Assembly: GCA_039707655.1 (NCBI GenBank)
Contig: CM077666.1
Span: forward strand, 243,938,166-244,002,165
Origin: Elymus sibiricus
Lineage: Eukaryota; Streptophyta; Magnoliopsida; Poales; Poaceae
DNA: 64,000 bases
Reading direction: 5' to 3'
The notes under the pieces are model-generated. The model ran no database searches, was not told the DNA's origin, and saw nothing but the letters and a program-made list of their open reading frames with translations. Both the position numbers and the translations under genes were made by a program. Shown piece after piece: positions 46,001-58,369 of the stretch. The number at the start of each line of letters is the position of its first letter. The stretch's first letter is position 1.

Positions 46001-47118
46001 CGGAGATTACAGGCGGCGGCTACGGGGCAGCAGGAGCACGCTGGAGCAACTTGTTTGAGCAGAGGGGCTTGAGGGCACGGAGCTCGCCGGCCATGGCGGA
46101 CGATGGCTTCAGGTGCTCGCGGGGCTGCGGCTAGCATGCAAATTAGAGCACGGGGAGAGATGGGAAGGGGGCAGGGTCTCACGGCGAAGATGATGAGAAG
46201 GTCAGAGAGCTCGAGGAGGCCGGACGGCGACGTATCAGTGGCGGCGATCTCCGGTGGCCGACGAGGAAGACGAAGATGATGGCGGCTTCACAGGGCATTC
46301 GGGCTTGTGGGATTCAGTGTAGAGGTGCGCGGCGGCGAGACGAAGCTCTTGAACAGCTTGAGGAGGCGAGGCTATGGCGGTGGGCGCGCGGACACAGAGC
46401 GGTGGCGACAGGCTCGCTCGGTGGAGCTCGGCAGAGAGGGATAGGGGAGGGGATAGACATGGGAGAGAGTGAGAGGGGCCGAGGGGGTTGCGTGGCGACG
46501 TCCAGGAAGTTGGGGAAGCAACAGGCAGGCATGAGGTGGCCGAGCGTGTGCACGCGTGCGGCGACCACACGCCCCAGTCCTCCTGGCGGGAGGTTGGGGG
46601 TGACTGGCGCGCCAGCTGGGCTGGGCCGCACAGTACTGGGCCGGCTAGGTAACTCTCTCTCTCTCCTGTCTTTTTCTATTTTATTTTCTATTTTCTATTT
46701 TTGCATCTCTGTTTTGATTTAGAAAAAATACTAAACCATTTTTAAAACTCCTGAAATAAATTGTGGACACTATTTGAATTATTTAAAAGGCCCACAAGTG
46801 ATTTCAGAATTATCAGAGCATTTGAAATAATTATAGCATTTAAATGCCCCAATTCAAATACAATATGCGTTAATTCAAAAATCCAGAAATGTCCTAGAAA
46901 TGTGTGCATCATTTTTTACAGAGGTTTTCACCTTAGTCAAAAATCATGAACTTTTCTGAAGGGCATTTTGGGTTCATTGAAAATATTTATTTTGACCCTA
47001 GTTGAATTCCATTTGGTGCTAGGGTTTGAACATCCCCATTTCAACTTTAATTGAAATTTGAACATGATGCATGGATGCAGATGCAACTATTTACAATCAA
47101 TATTCTAGGGCTGTGACA
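43053..47118 (-). repeat. 3' LTR (element orientation) of the non-autonomous gypsy element
   Basis: Plus-strand ends are TGTCGGGACCCCGATCC and CTAGGGCTGTGACA. The segment 45740-46650 is GC-rich with long open frames on both strands that recur in the other LTR but show no domain. Confidence 0.9.
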
Positions 47119-47131
47119 ACTCACCCCCACT
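47119..47131 (-). other. Polypurine tract of the non-autonomous gypsy element
   Basis: The complement reads AGTGGGGGTGAGT, adjoining the LTR. Confidence 0.8.
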
Positions 47132-50100
47132 AAACAAGAATCTCGTCCCGAGATTCAGACGTAGGGTAAGAGGAAGAGGGAACACTAACTATCACAGACT
47201 TCACGATCCAACTGCCCTTCTCGAAGATGTTGATTCATTGCATCATGTTGATATTGACATCTCTGCCTTCGACAACTTCATCCAACATGATGACGATAGA
47301 GAGAAACTCTACAGGAATCGATCTTCACGATGATCGAGCAACTCAGGATCACCTCGTTGATTGAGACATAGAAACATCTCTTGAGCTGAGACTCAGGACA
47401 CACACTAGGGGCAATGGAAAGAAACAGATGATGAAGGTTCAACTTGGTAGGCAACAATTACACGCTTAAGTAAGATGGTGCATGGGTTTGAAGGTAGCGA
47501 GGAGTTAATTGCCCTTAATACCATATCAAGGCACCTTAGGAGAGGTGACTCGTAGAATCATCTCCTTGGTCAGGCAAAAAGAATTACTTTTCATACAGGG
47601 ATCATTGAAATTCTCTATACCAGACTGAGGCAAATTCATAATTGATTGTTTGAGGGAATTCGAAAGAAGGGCATACCCAGTTTGGAAAGGAAACTAGGGT
47701 TATAGAACAACCCGGCAAACTGAGGGCACAATCCAATTATACCGAAGATATAACCTAGTGACTGAGCATGCTTTCAAGAGCTTGAGCATTTCCATATTCA
47801 TCAGGGTTTTACCAACATCTATGCCAAGATCTTGGTGACACCTCATACTACCATGATGAATAATGATGGAGGATGCAGATACTAAGGAAGACAACACTTT
47901 CTCAGATTTCACCTTAGCAATGCCAGGGAACAAAATCTGGATGATCGACCGAGGGACATTTAGCACTCCGCTTCTAATGTTCTCCTTGATGTACTAGCAT
48001 AACCCGACTATAGTACTTTTTGGTATCTAGAACATCAAGTAAAGGTCAGACTTCGGGAGCACAAAGAATCCATAAGGAACAACTTCTAGAATAATTCATA
48101 TGAAATCCCCCATGGGAGAGTGGCCATATTGCTGAATCAAGATACTATAATAATAGGTCTTCCGGCTAGGTCTGTTAGCCATGATATCACGCTACCGGGT
48201 TACGGAGAGACCAATATTATAATTCTTGGGGAAACGTTCCAACCATAATATCTGCTTGAGATTTAGATCGGATTGGTGACAGGATGCTTCAGACTCAGCA
48301 TGTCTGAAAAAGAAAGTTTGCAACACAAACCGACGAGATGATGTCGTGAGATTCTTGGGAAATGAACTACAGAAGCAAGCTCCAAACCATGAGCTGGATT
48401 GCAAGACACATATGATCACACTGTACAAGACAAATGTGACCACATGGAAGTCTTACAACAAAACACAACCGTGTTCTGGTTGGGAACCATCATTGAGGAT
48501 ATCGAAGTCCTTGTGCACTTATCGATGAACTTCTTATCCTTGAACAAATCAATCAGTGGCTTAGTGTGCTAGGGAATACATATGGAATGGAGCGGGCCAG
48601 CCTAACAAACCATAGCATACTTTGCATATGCATGACTGACTTGGGATGATTCCATTGGAAACAAAAACAAGCTTTCTCGAATCCACAGCGACAACTTGCA
48701 CCAAATGTATGTGAATTAGAGGAAGTCACTTCTCTCATCCAAACATATGCTTCATGAATGGGACATGAAGATAATGCTTACAAAAGTTTCCAACGCTAGC
48801 TTGATGTTCATAAAAAACATGGAGAAGATAAAGATGTTGCCGATGGACTCAACAACAATTCATCTAGGTTTCCATATAGATGGAACTCCACAATTAAGTG
48901 AACAAAGCTATAGCATTGGTCAGACCAAAAGAATATAATGATGCGTGCTCGAGGAAACAACCACGAGTAAGGAAACATTACGAAAATCATTGGTTCTAAT
49001 TTTGATTTGACGATAGCCCACACTCAAATCAAAAGATTGGATAAGACAATAGATTCAACAATTGAACACTAAGGTCAATTGGTGAAGATATCATCCTTCT
49101 TCAACACACACACAAACACAAAGATATCCCTTTGGAATGAACTAAGTTAGGCAAAGCTTTTATCTTCCAACTCTCCAAGTTGTTGTTTAGCTGAACAAAC
49201 TAGTTCAGGGTATCCAACACAGTTCCTTGGAGATAGGGATGATTTATAGGTATAAATCATCTTGATCACGAACTCAACATAACGGCCAGGGGACAACCTG
49301 GTAATACTTCCAAGAAGATATTCGGAAAATCATGAACCATCGATATGTTATTAAGCTCGAGAACAATCTTGCTTTTCAGGGCAAGACGGTATGATTAAAG
49401 GAGCGCGGGGTTGGCACAATCCTAACTCATTGATCGAAGAGTGCACCAGGAAAGATGGACTAGGTAGCACGATCAATCTTAGAATGATGATTCAATAACC
49501 AACATGCTAAGAATGAGATTATTGTCCATTAACTACCAAGCAACGGGGTTGCTAGGAGTATTGATTTCACACATCACAGTTCACTTGTCGGCACTCCGGT
49601 TACAATAACATGGGAACCGAGGAATGAACAATGATGGCGAGAAGTATCACTGCATCAAGAATTCATAAGAGGTGGTGCAATTCTCATGACAATCCTGACA
49701 TAAAGAGGGTAATACTCCAAGGTGGAACAGATTAGAAGCTGGATTGGCATTCTTGATCTGCGGAATACAACTACTTTGACCCAATCCTAGATATGGATGA
49801 TGTACTGGAGTTTGTTTCTCCTAGTCATTCTGATATAGATGGCTTGACGGACCACATGAATAATAGGCATTGATGAACATGAATGCATGACATACTCCTA
49901 ACTATAAATTGATAGATGATGGTCGGAAAATAAACGAGGAGGGATAACTCAAAGAACATACGATTTTATGAGTTGTGAATGCATTGATTAACATGTCGAA
50001 CAAGGGTCAACATATTTCTTCCGGATAACCCATGCAGAAAGGTTGGATTGGCAGAGTCACAATACAGAATGGAGAACTCATCAGGAGCACTCTTGTCGTG

Positions 50101-50866
50101 ATCTTTTGGTTCGGGAGAACTTCTGCCATAATGGTTCATCGTATTGGAAGAATGATATACCACGGACCTCGAAGACTAGAACAAGGTTACTAATCATCCT
50201 AAAGGAACGAACAAACACTATCAACAGAAATGGGCAGAATGAATCATGGGTTCAAGAACCCAAGAATAGAATACCTACTAACTAAATGGCATCACGAGAT
50301 GCTTCGAGTATGACGGCCAGAATCATCACACTGGGATCACAGAACATAGCTGGATTACTGGGTGATTCACTGAGATATCCTAGTTTCCTAACAACTTCAA
50401 CATTTATGTTGAGGCAACGAAGTACCTCAACACAATGGTTAGTGTGGTTAATCTGGCCCAAAAGGACATTGGGAACAGGGAGAAATGATTTGCAAATGCA
50501 TCAGACTATTTAGAAACCTTGGATAACTTGGACAGCATAACGGTTGTACGGGCATGAAATATGAGACAACCTGCAAGACAACTGACAAATCAACAACTGT
50601 ATCCTATGGAAAACACCGATCCAAGAAGACAACAACTTTCCTATAAGTCTACAGAGTAGTAACTCATCATCCTGATACATAGATGAGAAAGCCTAGTTTC
50701 TTAATCCCCGTAGAAAAGAAGAGGGTGACTCAGAATTATAGAATGACTCAAGGAAAGGAGTAAAAAGAGCCTTACGTTCCCTTCCACAATCAATTCCCTT
50801 ATATAACTAAAGCATTTCTAGACTCAACTTTGACAAGTTTGGCTTGGTAATCCTACAGGCAAACCT
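47132..50866 (-). other. Interior of the non-autonomous gypsy element, no coding sequence seen
   Basis: About 3.7 kb in which no open frame exceeds about 90 codons and none resembles a retroelement protein on either strand. Composition is moderately AT-rich and non-repetitive. The segment just after the primer site (about 50740-50860) contains TTGAGTCTAGAAA and TAGTTATATAAGG on the minus strand, shared with element B. Confidence 0.65.
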
Positions 50867-50879
50867 GGCTCTGATACCA
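50867..50879 (-). other. Primer binding site of the non-autonomous gypsy element
   Basis: The complement reads TGGTATCAGAGCC (tRNA-Met type), four bases from the LTR end. Confidence 0.9.
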
Positions 50880-50883
50880 AAGC

Positions 50884-53800
50884 AGTCGGGACCCCGATCC
50901 TAAGTCACACAGATCTAGAATAAGACACATCATATCACTTTGCGGCCTCACGCACGGTAACCCACGGCTGCCACCTTTACCTTGGCCGGGACCGTTTGCG
51001 TCTTTTGACTCACGTATATGATTGTGATGCTAGCATCCATATGACAGAGAACCCGGGTCAACATGACTAGTCATAAACCAAGGTGGCACAAACGTACAGG
51101 GACAGACATAGGTAACCCAACAATGCTCGTGTCGGTCATCAGCGTGTGAAAGCGGGCTGTAGCAAGCTATCAGGACTCTAGTAACACCGCGCGGCATTTC
51201 CGCGTAGGGACAGACACATGAGAAAAGAAGGATACATGTCGGTCAATCCATGTGTTCCAGAGCAATAGCAAACTACCAAGGCTCAGTGGAAGCACTAGGA
51301 GACATTTCCCTGTAGGAAAGGCTACCAAGGCAGATAACTAGGTGTCGAATCCCACACATACCAATGCATTTCAAACAAACACACAATATGCATGATATGT
51401 GTAGATACAACATGGCATCACAACATAACTCTACGACTCAAAGTATTTATTTAAGAGGCTTCGAAGAGCCATACATAACAAGATATTACAAACATGGGTC
51501 TCATGACCCAGCATACAAAGTCATACAAGCAATGGAAGCATAAACATGTCTGAGTATAGACAACTACAAAAGAAAAAGGCCGAGAAGCCTGACTATCTAC
51601 AAGACCCTCCATAGGAACCAGACCTCTGGCTGGGATTCCCAAGCTAATCGTTGAAGCCCACGTGGAACTACTAGTGAGATTGAAGTCTCCTCTGCAAAAA
51701 CGTAAATTAAGAAAACGTCAGTACAAATGTACTCAGCAGGATTTACATCAGAACTAACTACATATGCATCAGTATCAACAAAGGGGGTGGTGGAGTTTAA
51801 CTGCAGCAAGCCAGCTTTGACTCAGTTGTTATCCTATACTACGACTACTAGCAGTTTCTTTGTGGTGACAAAGCACACACGAGTCCACATATTCACCATA
51901 TCAATACTCCACTATGGATTCTCTCCCGTCTCCCTACGAGAAGGCCATCCATAGCACTCACACTTATCTTGCGCATTTTAAAGTATCCACTTTAAGTTAT
52001 CTATGAACCATATAAGTCTCCAAGTAGTCCATATCCGAGGACGCGGCTATTCGAATAGATCATATTACCCTACAGGGGTGTACTTGTTCACACACGCTCC
52101 CACCACTTACCACGCAAGACTCTAGTCCAGGTTTATCGCCTATCTGAGGCTGAACCCGCAAGGGAAGTCCGGCCAAAGTTTCCATTACGGCCCCAAACGA
52201 TGTGTGCAGGGTTCCCAAGTCCACCTCGACGGATGGTTCTGCGCTTGGTACACTAGGCCACGGTGCCTAGTCTGTCCCAAGCCCACTTGTACCGGGTGCC
52301 ACTAGGTAGACTACTAGCACGACCTACAAACACCAGGAACTGGTTGCAACTCCTGGACAGAGATCAAGGCGATTAATAAGTCGATAGGGTCCATGGGTTT
52401 CAGGCCCAATGCATGGTATTAACTGTTCTTGGATAACATACACAGAACTCAATTCTTAAGGACGATCTCAATGAGACAACCCACCATGTACTCCTACATG
52501 GCCTCTCATCACTACCTTTACCAAATTGTGTTCACACACTTAGCTCTCACACAGTAGGACATGAACACAACCATTCCAATTCATCGCCCAGATGGATCAG
52601 ACCCGACATGACTCTAAGCATAGCTAGCATAACAAGCAAGCATGGATGAGTCTTCACAACATGGCTCAAATAGTTCCTCCTCATGCTAAGAGGTTTCAAC
52701 TATTTACTGTGGCAAAGACAGGTCATGCAGAGGAATGGGTTCAACTACCGCAACATGTAACAGTTGAATCGTTGTTGTCTTAATGCAGTAAAAGAGAGTA
52801 AGAGCGAGAGAGTGGGATTGTATCGGAATGTTCAAGGGGGTTTGCTTGCCTGGCACTTCTGAAGATAGTAAAGCTCTTCATCGGTGTCAACGATTACAAC
52901 GTCGGAATCGTCTTCTACCAAGAAGGAACAACCACCGGCAAACAAGAAGGAACACAATCAATGAAATGCAACAATATGATGCATGATCATGACATGCCAA
53001 TATGCTGTGATTTGGGCTAATGCAACTAGCGACAATTTAAATGAAGTTGGTTTGAACCCAAGGTTCAAATTCAAACTCCATATAAGACATTTCAAATGCC
53101 ATTTATTCCAAATGTCATATACAGCAACTTTAAGTTGTTCAAACATGCATGAAAATGCCATAAACAGATTCTTCATATTTTTTTGATAATTTTTTATATA
53201 TAAATTATTTCATTTGGAGTTTAAAACATTTTCTGAAATTAATAAATCATTTCTGGTTTATTTTAAATCCAGAAAAGCTTTACTGCGTCAGCATTACATC
53301 ATAGTGACGTCAGCAGTCAAGTGGGTCAGTCCAGGTCAAACCTGATAGTTGGGGCCCACATATCATTGACTCAGTCAATTAACCGTGTCTGGTTAAACTA
53401 AAACACCTAATTAGCAGGCGCTAGGGCCCTCTGTAAGTGGCTAAGAGGGGGAGATTAGCGCCTAACTAAACGGCCACGTCAGCCCGCCGGAGTTTGGCCG
53501 GCCGCGACCAAAACCACGGCAGATGCTCGCCGGACACGCTGCTCCAGCAGCGGTTCGATGCGCTAAGGGCACCAGGCTGTTGCCCTTGCTCGCCCGCATC
53601 AAGGGGAGCACACGGCTGGGTGCGGGAAGGCCGGAGTCGTCGGTGACGACCACTTGGGCGGCGAGCTGGGCGGTGGCCGGAGTTCGGCTGGGTTCGGGCA
53701 CAGGGCTGCAGCTCGCTTACAAGCGAACGGAGAGCACAGGCGACGGCTACGGGGCAGCAGGAGCACGCCGGAGCAACTTGTTTGAGCGGAGGGGCTTGAG

Positions 53801-54836
53801 GGCACGGAGCTCGCCGGCCATGGCGGACGACGGCTTCGAGTACTCGCGGGGCGGCGGCTAGCGTGCAAATTAGAGCACGGGGAGAGATGGGAAGGGGGCA
53901 AGGTCTCACGGCGAAGACGATGAGCAGGTCAGAGAGCTCGGGGAGGTCGGACGGCGACGTATCAACGGCGGCGATCTCCGGTGGCCGACAAGGAAGACGA
54001 AGACGATGGCAGCTTCACAGGGCGTCCGGGGTCGTGGGATTCGGCCCAGGGGTGCGCGGCGGTGGGACAGAGCTCTTGAACAGCTTGGGGAGGCGAGGCT
54101 ACGGCGGTGGGCGCGCGGACACAGAGCGGCGGTGACAAGCTCACTCGGTGGAGCTCGGTAGAGAGGGATAGGGGAGGAGATAGACACGGGAGAGAGTGAG
54201 AGGGGCCAAGGGGGTTGCGTGGCGACGTCCAGGAAGTCGGGGAAGGAACAGGCATGCAGGAGGTGGCCGAGCGCGTGCGCGCGTGCGGCGACCACACGCC
54301 CCAGTCCTCCTGGCGGGAGGTTGGGGGTGACTGGCGCGGCTGGGCCACACAGTACTGGGCCGGCCAGGTAACTCTCTCTCTCCTGTCTTTTTTCGATTTT
54401 ATTTTCTAGTTTCTATTTTTGCATCTCTGTTTTGATTTAGAAAAAAATACCAAACCATTTTTAAAACTCTTAATTAAATTGTGGACACTATTTGAATTAT
54501 TTAAAAGGCCCACAAGTGATTTCAGAATTATCAGAGCATTTGAAATAATTATAGCATTTAAATGCCCTAATTCAAGTACAATATGAGTTAATTCAAAAAT
54601 CTAGAAATGTCCTAGAAATGTGTGCATCAATTTAGATAGAGGTTTTCACCTTAGTCAAAAATCATGAACTTTTCTGAAGGGCATTTTGGGTTCATTGAAA
54701 ATATTTATTTTGACCCAAGTTGAATTCCATTTGGTGCTAAGGTTTGAACATCCCCATTTCAACTTTAATTGAAATTTGAACATGATGCATGGATGCAGAT
54801 GCAACTATTTACAATCAATATTCTAGGGCTGTGACA
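50884..54836 (-). repeat. 5' LTR (element orientation) of the non-autonomous gypsy element
   Basis: Matches 43053-47118 throughout. The base next to the primer site is A where the other LTR has T (AGTCGGG against TGTCGGG). It lacks about 75 bp after 52110 and about 30 bp near 53220 that the other LTR has. Confidence 0.9.
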
Positions 54837-55376
54837 GTGTGCAAGTTAGTGTCGTGTGTAGTAAATTGGAAGGAATTTTCAGACATATTGGTGTCACGGC
54901 TTGGACACAAACATTGTGTACCATGGCTTTTAAATTCCAAAAAATTCAAAAATGATCAGAAATACTTGAAACCTTGCTTGATGTCATGGCACCGAGATGG
55001 CATGGTAAAAAAATTGGCATGTTTGACAAAAGTTTTGACACACACCTCTCACAAATTGAAGCATCTGACGAGAAGATTCGTGCTTCCGAGAGGGAACAAT
55101 GCATGTTTGAAGACGAACCGACGGTCGCTTACTCATATGGCCTTGAATTTTTTGTACCGTAAACATCCACTAATACTACTGCCATGTTAAAATTTCGAAA
55201 TATTCAGGGTTCATTTGACCTTTTTAACAAATTAAGTGAGTTTCTAGCCATTTAGTGGCCATAATTCAAATTTGAACTGCATGTACATGCAAAAGCAAAT
55301 GATCATGGGTTGAAAAATCATATTTGTGTCCTTGTGTGCAAGTTAATGTCCTCTGCAGTAAATTGGAAGGAATTTT
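54837..55376. repeat. Tandem repeat of about 497 bp: rest of first copy and most of second
   Basis: Copy 1 continues from CAAGTTAGTGTCGTGTGTAG to about 55150. Copy 2 starts at TGTACCGTAAACATCC (55155) and reaches GGAAGGAATTTT, where the copia element is inserted. Its continuation ATTTTCA is seen at 63994-64000. Copies differ by roughly 10-15% by eye. The period of about 500 bp and the diverged head-to-tail order resemble cereal satellite DNA, but the family was not identified. Confidence 0.65.
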
Positions 55377-57095
55377 TGTTGGAAATATTCCCTAGAGGCA
55401 ATAATAAATTGGTTATTATCATATTTCCTTATTCATGATAAATGTTTATTATTCATGCTAGAATTGTATTGACCGGAAACTTAAATACATGTGTGAATAC
55501 ATAGACAACACCGTGTCCCTAGTAAGCCTCTACTAGACTAGCTCGTTGATCAAACATGGTTAAGGTTTCCTAACCATATACATGAGTTGTCATTTGATAA
55601 CGGGATCACACTATTAGGAGAATGATGTGATGGACAAGACCCAACCGTAAGCTTAGCATATGATCGTATCACTTTAGTTTTTTTTGCTACAGCTATCTTC
55701 ATGTCAAGTATCTGTTCCTTAGACCATGAGATCATGTCACTCCCGGATACCAGAGGAATGCCTTGTGTGCTATCAAACATCACTTCATAACTGGGTGATC
55801 ATAAAGGTGCTCTACAGGTATCTCCGAAGGTGTCTGTTGGGTTGCATGGATCGAGACTAGGATTTGTCGCTCCATATGATGGAGAGATATCTCTGGGCCC
55901 TCTCAGTAATACAACATCGTAAAGAGCTTGGAAGCAATGTGGCTAATGAGTTAGTCATGGGATCTTGTATTATGGAACGAGTAAAGAGACTTGTCGGTAA
56001 TGAGATTGAACTAGGTATGGAGATACCGACGATCGAATCTCAGGCAAGTAACATATCACCGGACAAAGGGAATTGTATACGGGATTAACTAAATCCTCGA
56101 CATTGTGGTTCAACCGATAAAGATCTTCGTTGAATATGTAGGAATCAATATGGGCATCCAGGTCCCGCTATTGGTTATTGACCGGAAAGGTGTCTCGGTC
56201 ATGTCTGCATCTTCCCGAACCCGTAGGGTCGCACGCTTAACATTCGGTAGCGCTAGGGTAGTATTGAGATATTAATAGCGGAAAGTCCGAAGGTTGTTCA
56301 GAGTCCCGGATGGGATCCGAGATATCATGAGGAGCTCCGGAATAGTTCAGAGGTAAAGATTTATATATGGGAAGTCCTGTTTTGGCTACCAGAAGAGTTC
56401 GGGAGTATGCCGGCAGTGTACCGGAATCAACGAAGGGGTTCCGGGGGTCCACCTGCCCTGGGGACCCACATGGGCTGTAGGGGGGCACCCTAGCCTAGTT
56501 GGGCCAGGCGCACCAGCCCCTAGGAGGCCCATGTGGCTAGGGCCAAGGGGAAACCCTAGGTGGGAGGCGCCCCACCTGACTTGAGGGCCAGGTCTACCCC
56601 TAGGGCCGCTGGCCCCTCCCTTGGAGGAGGGGATAGGGCCGGCGCCCCCTCCCCCTCACCCCTATATATAGTGGGGAGGGGCATAGGGGGCTGCACCCTT
56701 CCTCCTGGCGCCTCTCTCTCTCCCGTATACTCCTCCTCCACGTTCCATCAGTGCTTTGCGAAGCCCTGCCGGAGTTCCGCTGCTGCCACCACCACCATAC
56801 CACTGTGTTGGTTTTGATCTCATCTACCTCCTTCCCCTTGCTTGCTGGATCAAGGAGGAGAGGATGCCATCGAGCGAACGTGTGCTAATCTCAGAGGTGC
56901 CCTCCGTTCGGCACTAGATCAGATTGGATCACGATTGGATCGTGAAGAGTACGACTACATCAACCGCATTACAACGCTAACGCTTTCGGTCTACAAGTAT
57001 GTAGACACACTCCCCTCTTGTTGCTACGCATCGGCTAGATTAGATCTTGGGTGTTTGTAGGAATTTTTTTGATTTTCGTGCAACGTTCCCCATCA
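55377..57095 (+). repeat. 5' LTR of the BARE/Angela-like element
   Basis: TATA box CTATATATAG at 56662-56671 in a CCCCTCACCCC context; it ends CCCCATCA one base before the primer site. Confidence 0.95.
56662..56671 (+). promoter_or_regulatory. TATA box of the BARE/Angela-like 5' LTR
   Basis: CTATATATAG followed by GTGGGGAGGGG; conserved at 63558-63567 in the 3' LTR. Confidence 0.75.
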
Positions 57096-57096
57096 G

Positions 57097-57109
57097 TGGC
57101 ATCATGAGC
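57097..57109 (+). other. Primer binding site of the BARE/Angela-like element
   Basis: TGGCATCATGAGC, a tRNA-Met-type site differing at two positions from TGGTATCAGAGC. Confidence 0.75.
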
Positions 57110-58369
57110 TAGGTCTATGTGTAGATGTATTTGCACGAGTAGAACACAAAAAGTTGTGGGCGTTGATGTTCAAATTGCTTACTTGCTTTGTCGTATTTGG
57201 ATTCGGCGGTATTGTGGGATGAAGCGGCTCGGACCAACCTTACTTGTCCTCGCACAAGAGACCTGTTCCACTGACTGACATGCAACTTGTATTGCATAAA
57301 AGTGACTTTGCGGGTGTGTGTCTCTCCCACCTTAGTTGAATCTGATTTGACAAGGGCGGTCCTTGTAGAAGGTTAAAAGCCAACTTGTATATCACTGTTG
57401 TGGTTTTGTGTAGATAAGAACGGTTCTTATAGTTTGCCCTAGCAGCCACGTAAAAATTGCAACAACAAAGTAGAGGACGTCTAACTTGTTTTTGCAGGAC
57501 ATGTTGTGATGTGTTATGGCCAAAATGTGATGTGATATATGTTGATGTATGAGATGATCATGTTTTGTAATAGGTTCATGGCTTGCATGTCGATGAGTAC
57601 GGCCACCGACAGGAGCCATAGGGTTGTCTTCGATTAATTGTATGACTTGCGTGTCGATTAATGAACGCCATGTAATTGCTTTACTTTATCGCTATGAGTA
57701 AGCAATAGTCGTAGAAGTAATAGTTGGCGGAGACAACCACGTGACGACACGATGATGGAGATCATGGTGTCATGCCGGTGACGATGGAGATCATGCTGGT
57801 GCTTTGGAGATGGAGATCAAAAGCACAAGATGATAATGGCCATATCATGTCACATATTGATTGCATGTGATGTTTATCTTTTTATGCATCTTATTTTGCT
57901 TAGGACGACAGTAGCATTATAAGATGATCCCTTCACATAATTTCAAGATAAAATGTGTTCTCCCTAAGTATGCACCATTGCAAAAGTTCATCGTTTCGAA
58001 GCACCTCATGATGATCTGGTGCGATAGACTCTACGTTCGCATACAACGGGTGTAAGCCAGTTTTACACATGCGGAATACTTGGGTTAAACTTGACGAGCC
58101 TAGCATGTACAGACATGGCCTCGGAACACGAAGGACCGAAAGGTCGAACATGAGTCATATAGTAGATATGATCAACATGGAGATGTTCACCATTGATGAC
58201 TGCCCCATCTCACGTGATGATCGGACATGGGTTAGTTGATTTGGATCATGTGACACTTAGACAACTTGAGGGATGTTGATTTAAGTGGGAGTTCTTTAGT
58301 AATTTGATTACAAGAACCAATTATCATGAACTTAGTCTAATTATCTTTGCAAATCAATGTTGTAGATCA
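57110..58369 (+). other. Untranslated leader of the BARE/Angela-like element
   Basis: About 1.26 kb without coding similarity, as expected for the long leader of this family. It includes GATGATCGGACATGGGTTAG at about 58220, where packaging and dimerisation signals would lie; that role is inferred. Confidence 0.6.

Larger units (their letters stand above)
43053..54836 (-). mobile_element. Large non-autonomous gypsy-type LTR element (LARD-like) without coding capacity
   Basis: LTRs of 4,066 bp (43053-47118) and 3,953 bp (50884-54836) flank an interior of 3.8 kb. The duplication GTGTG is perfect (43048-43052, 54837-54841). Orientation is minus: the polypurine complement lies at 47119-47131 and the tRNA-Met primer complement at 50867-50879. 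I see no gag or pol motif in the interior, so it must depend on another element. Its leader resembles that of element B, which may be its autonomous relative or a cousin. LTRs differ by several percent plus deletions of about 75 and 30 bp, so it is older than the Tekay-like element. Confidence 0.88.

Noticed and set aside
45777..46722. Overlapping open frames of up to 148 codons in the non-autonomous gypsy LTR, repeated at 53462-54409
   Set aside because: GC-rich island in an LTR; the frames are not consistently preserved between the two LTRs and show only Arg/Ala/Pro-rich low complexity.
56556..56817. Frames around the BARE/Angela-like TATA box on both strands
   Set aside because: LTR promoter sequence, CCCCTCC-rich; the frames are chance products of composition.
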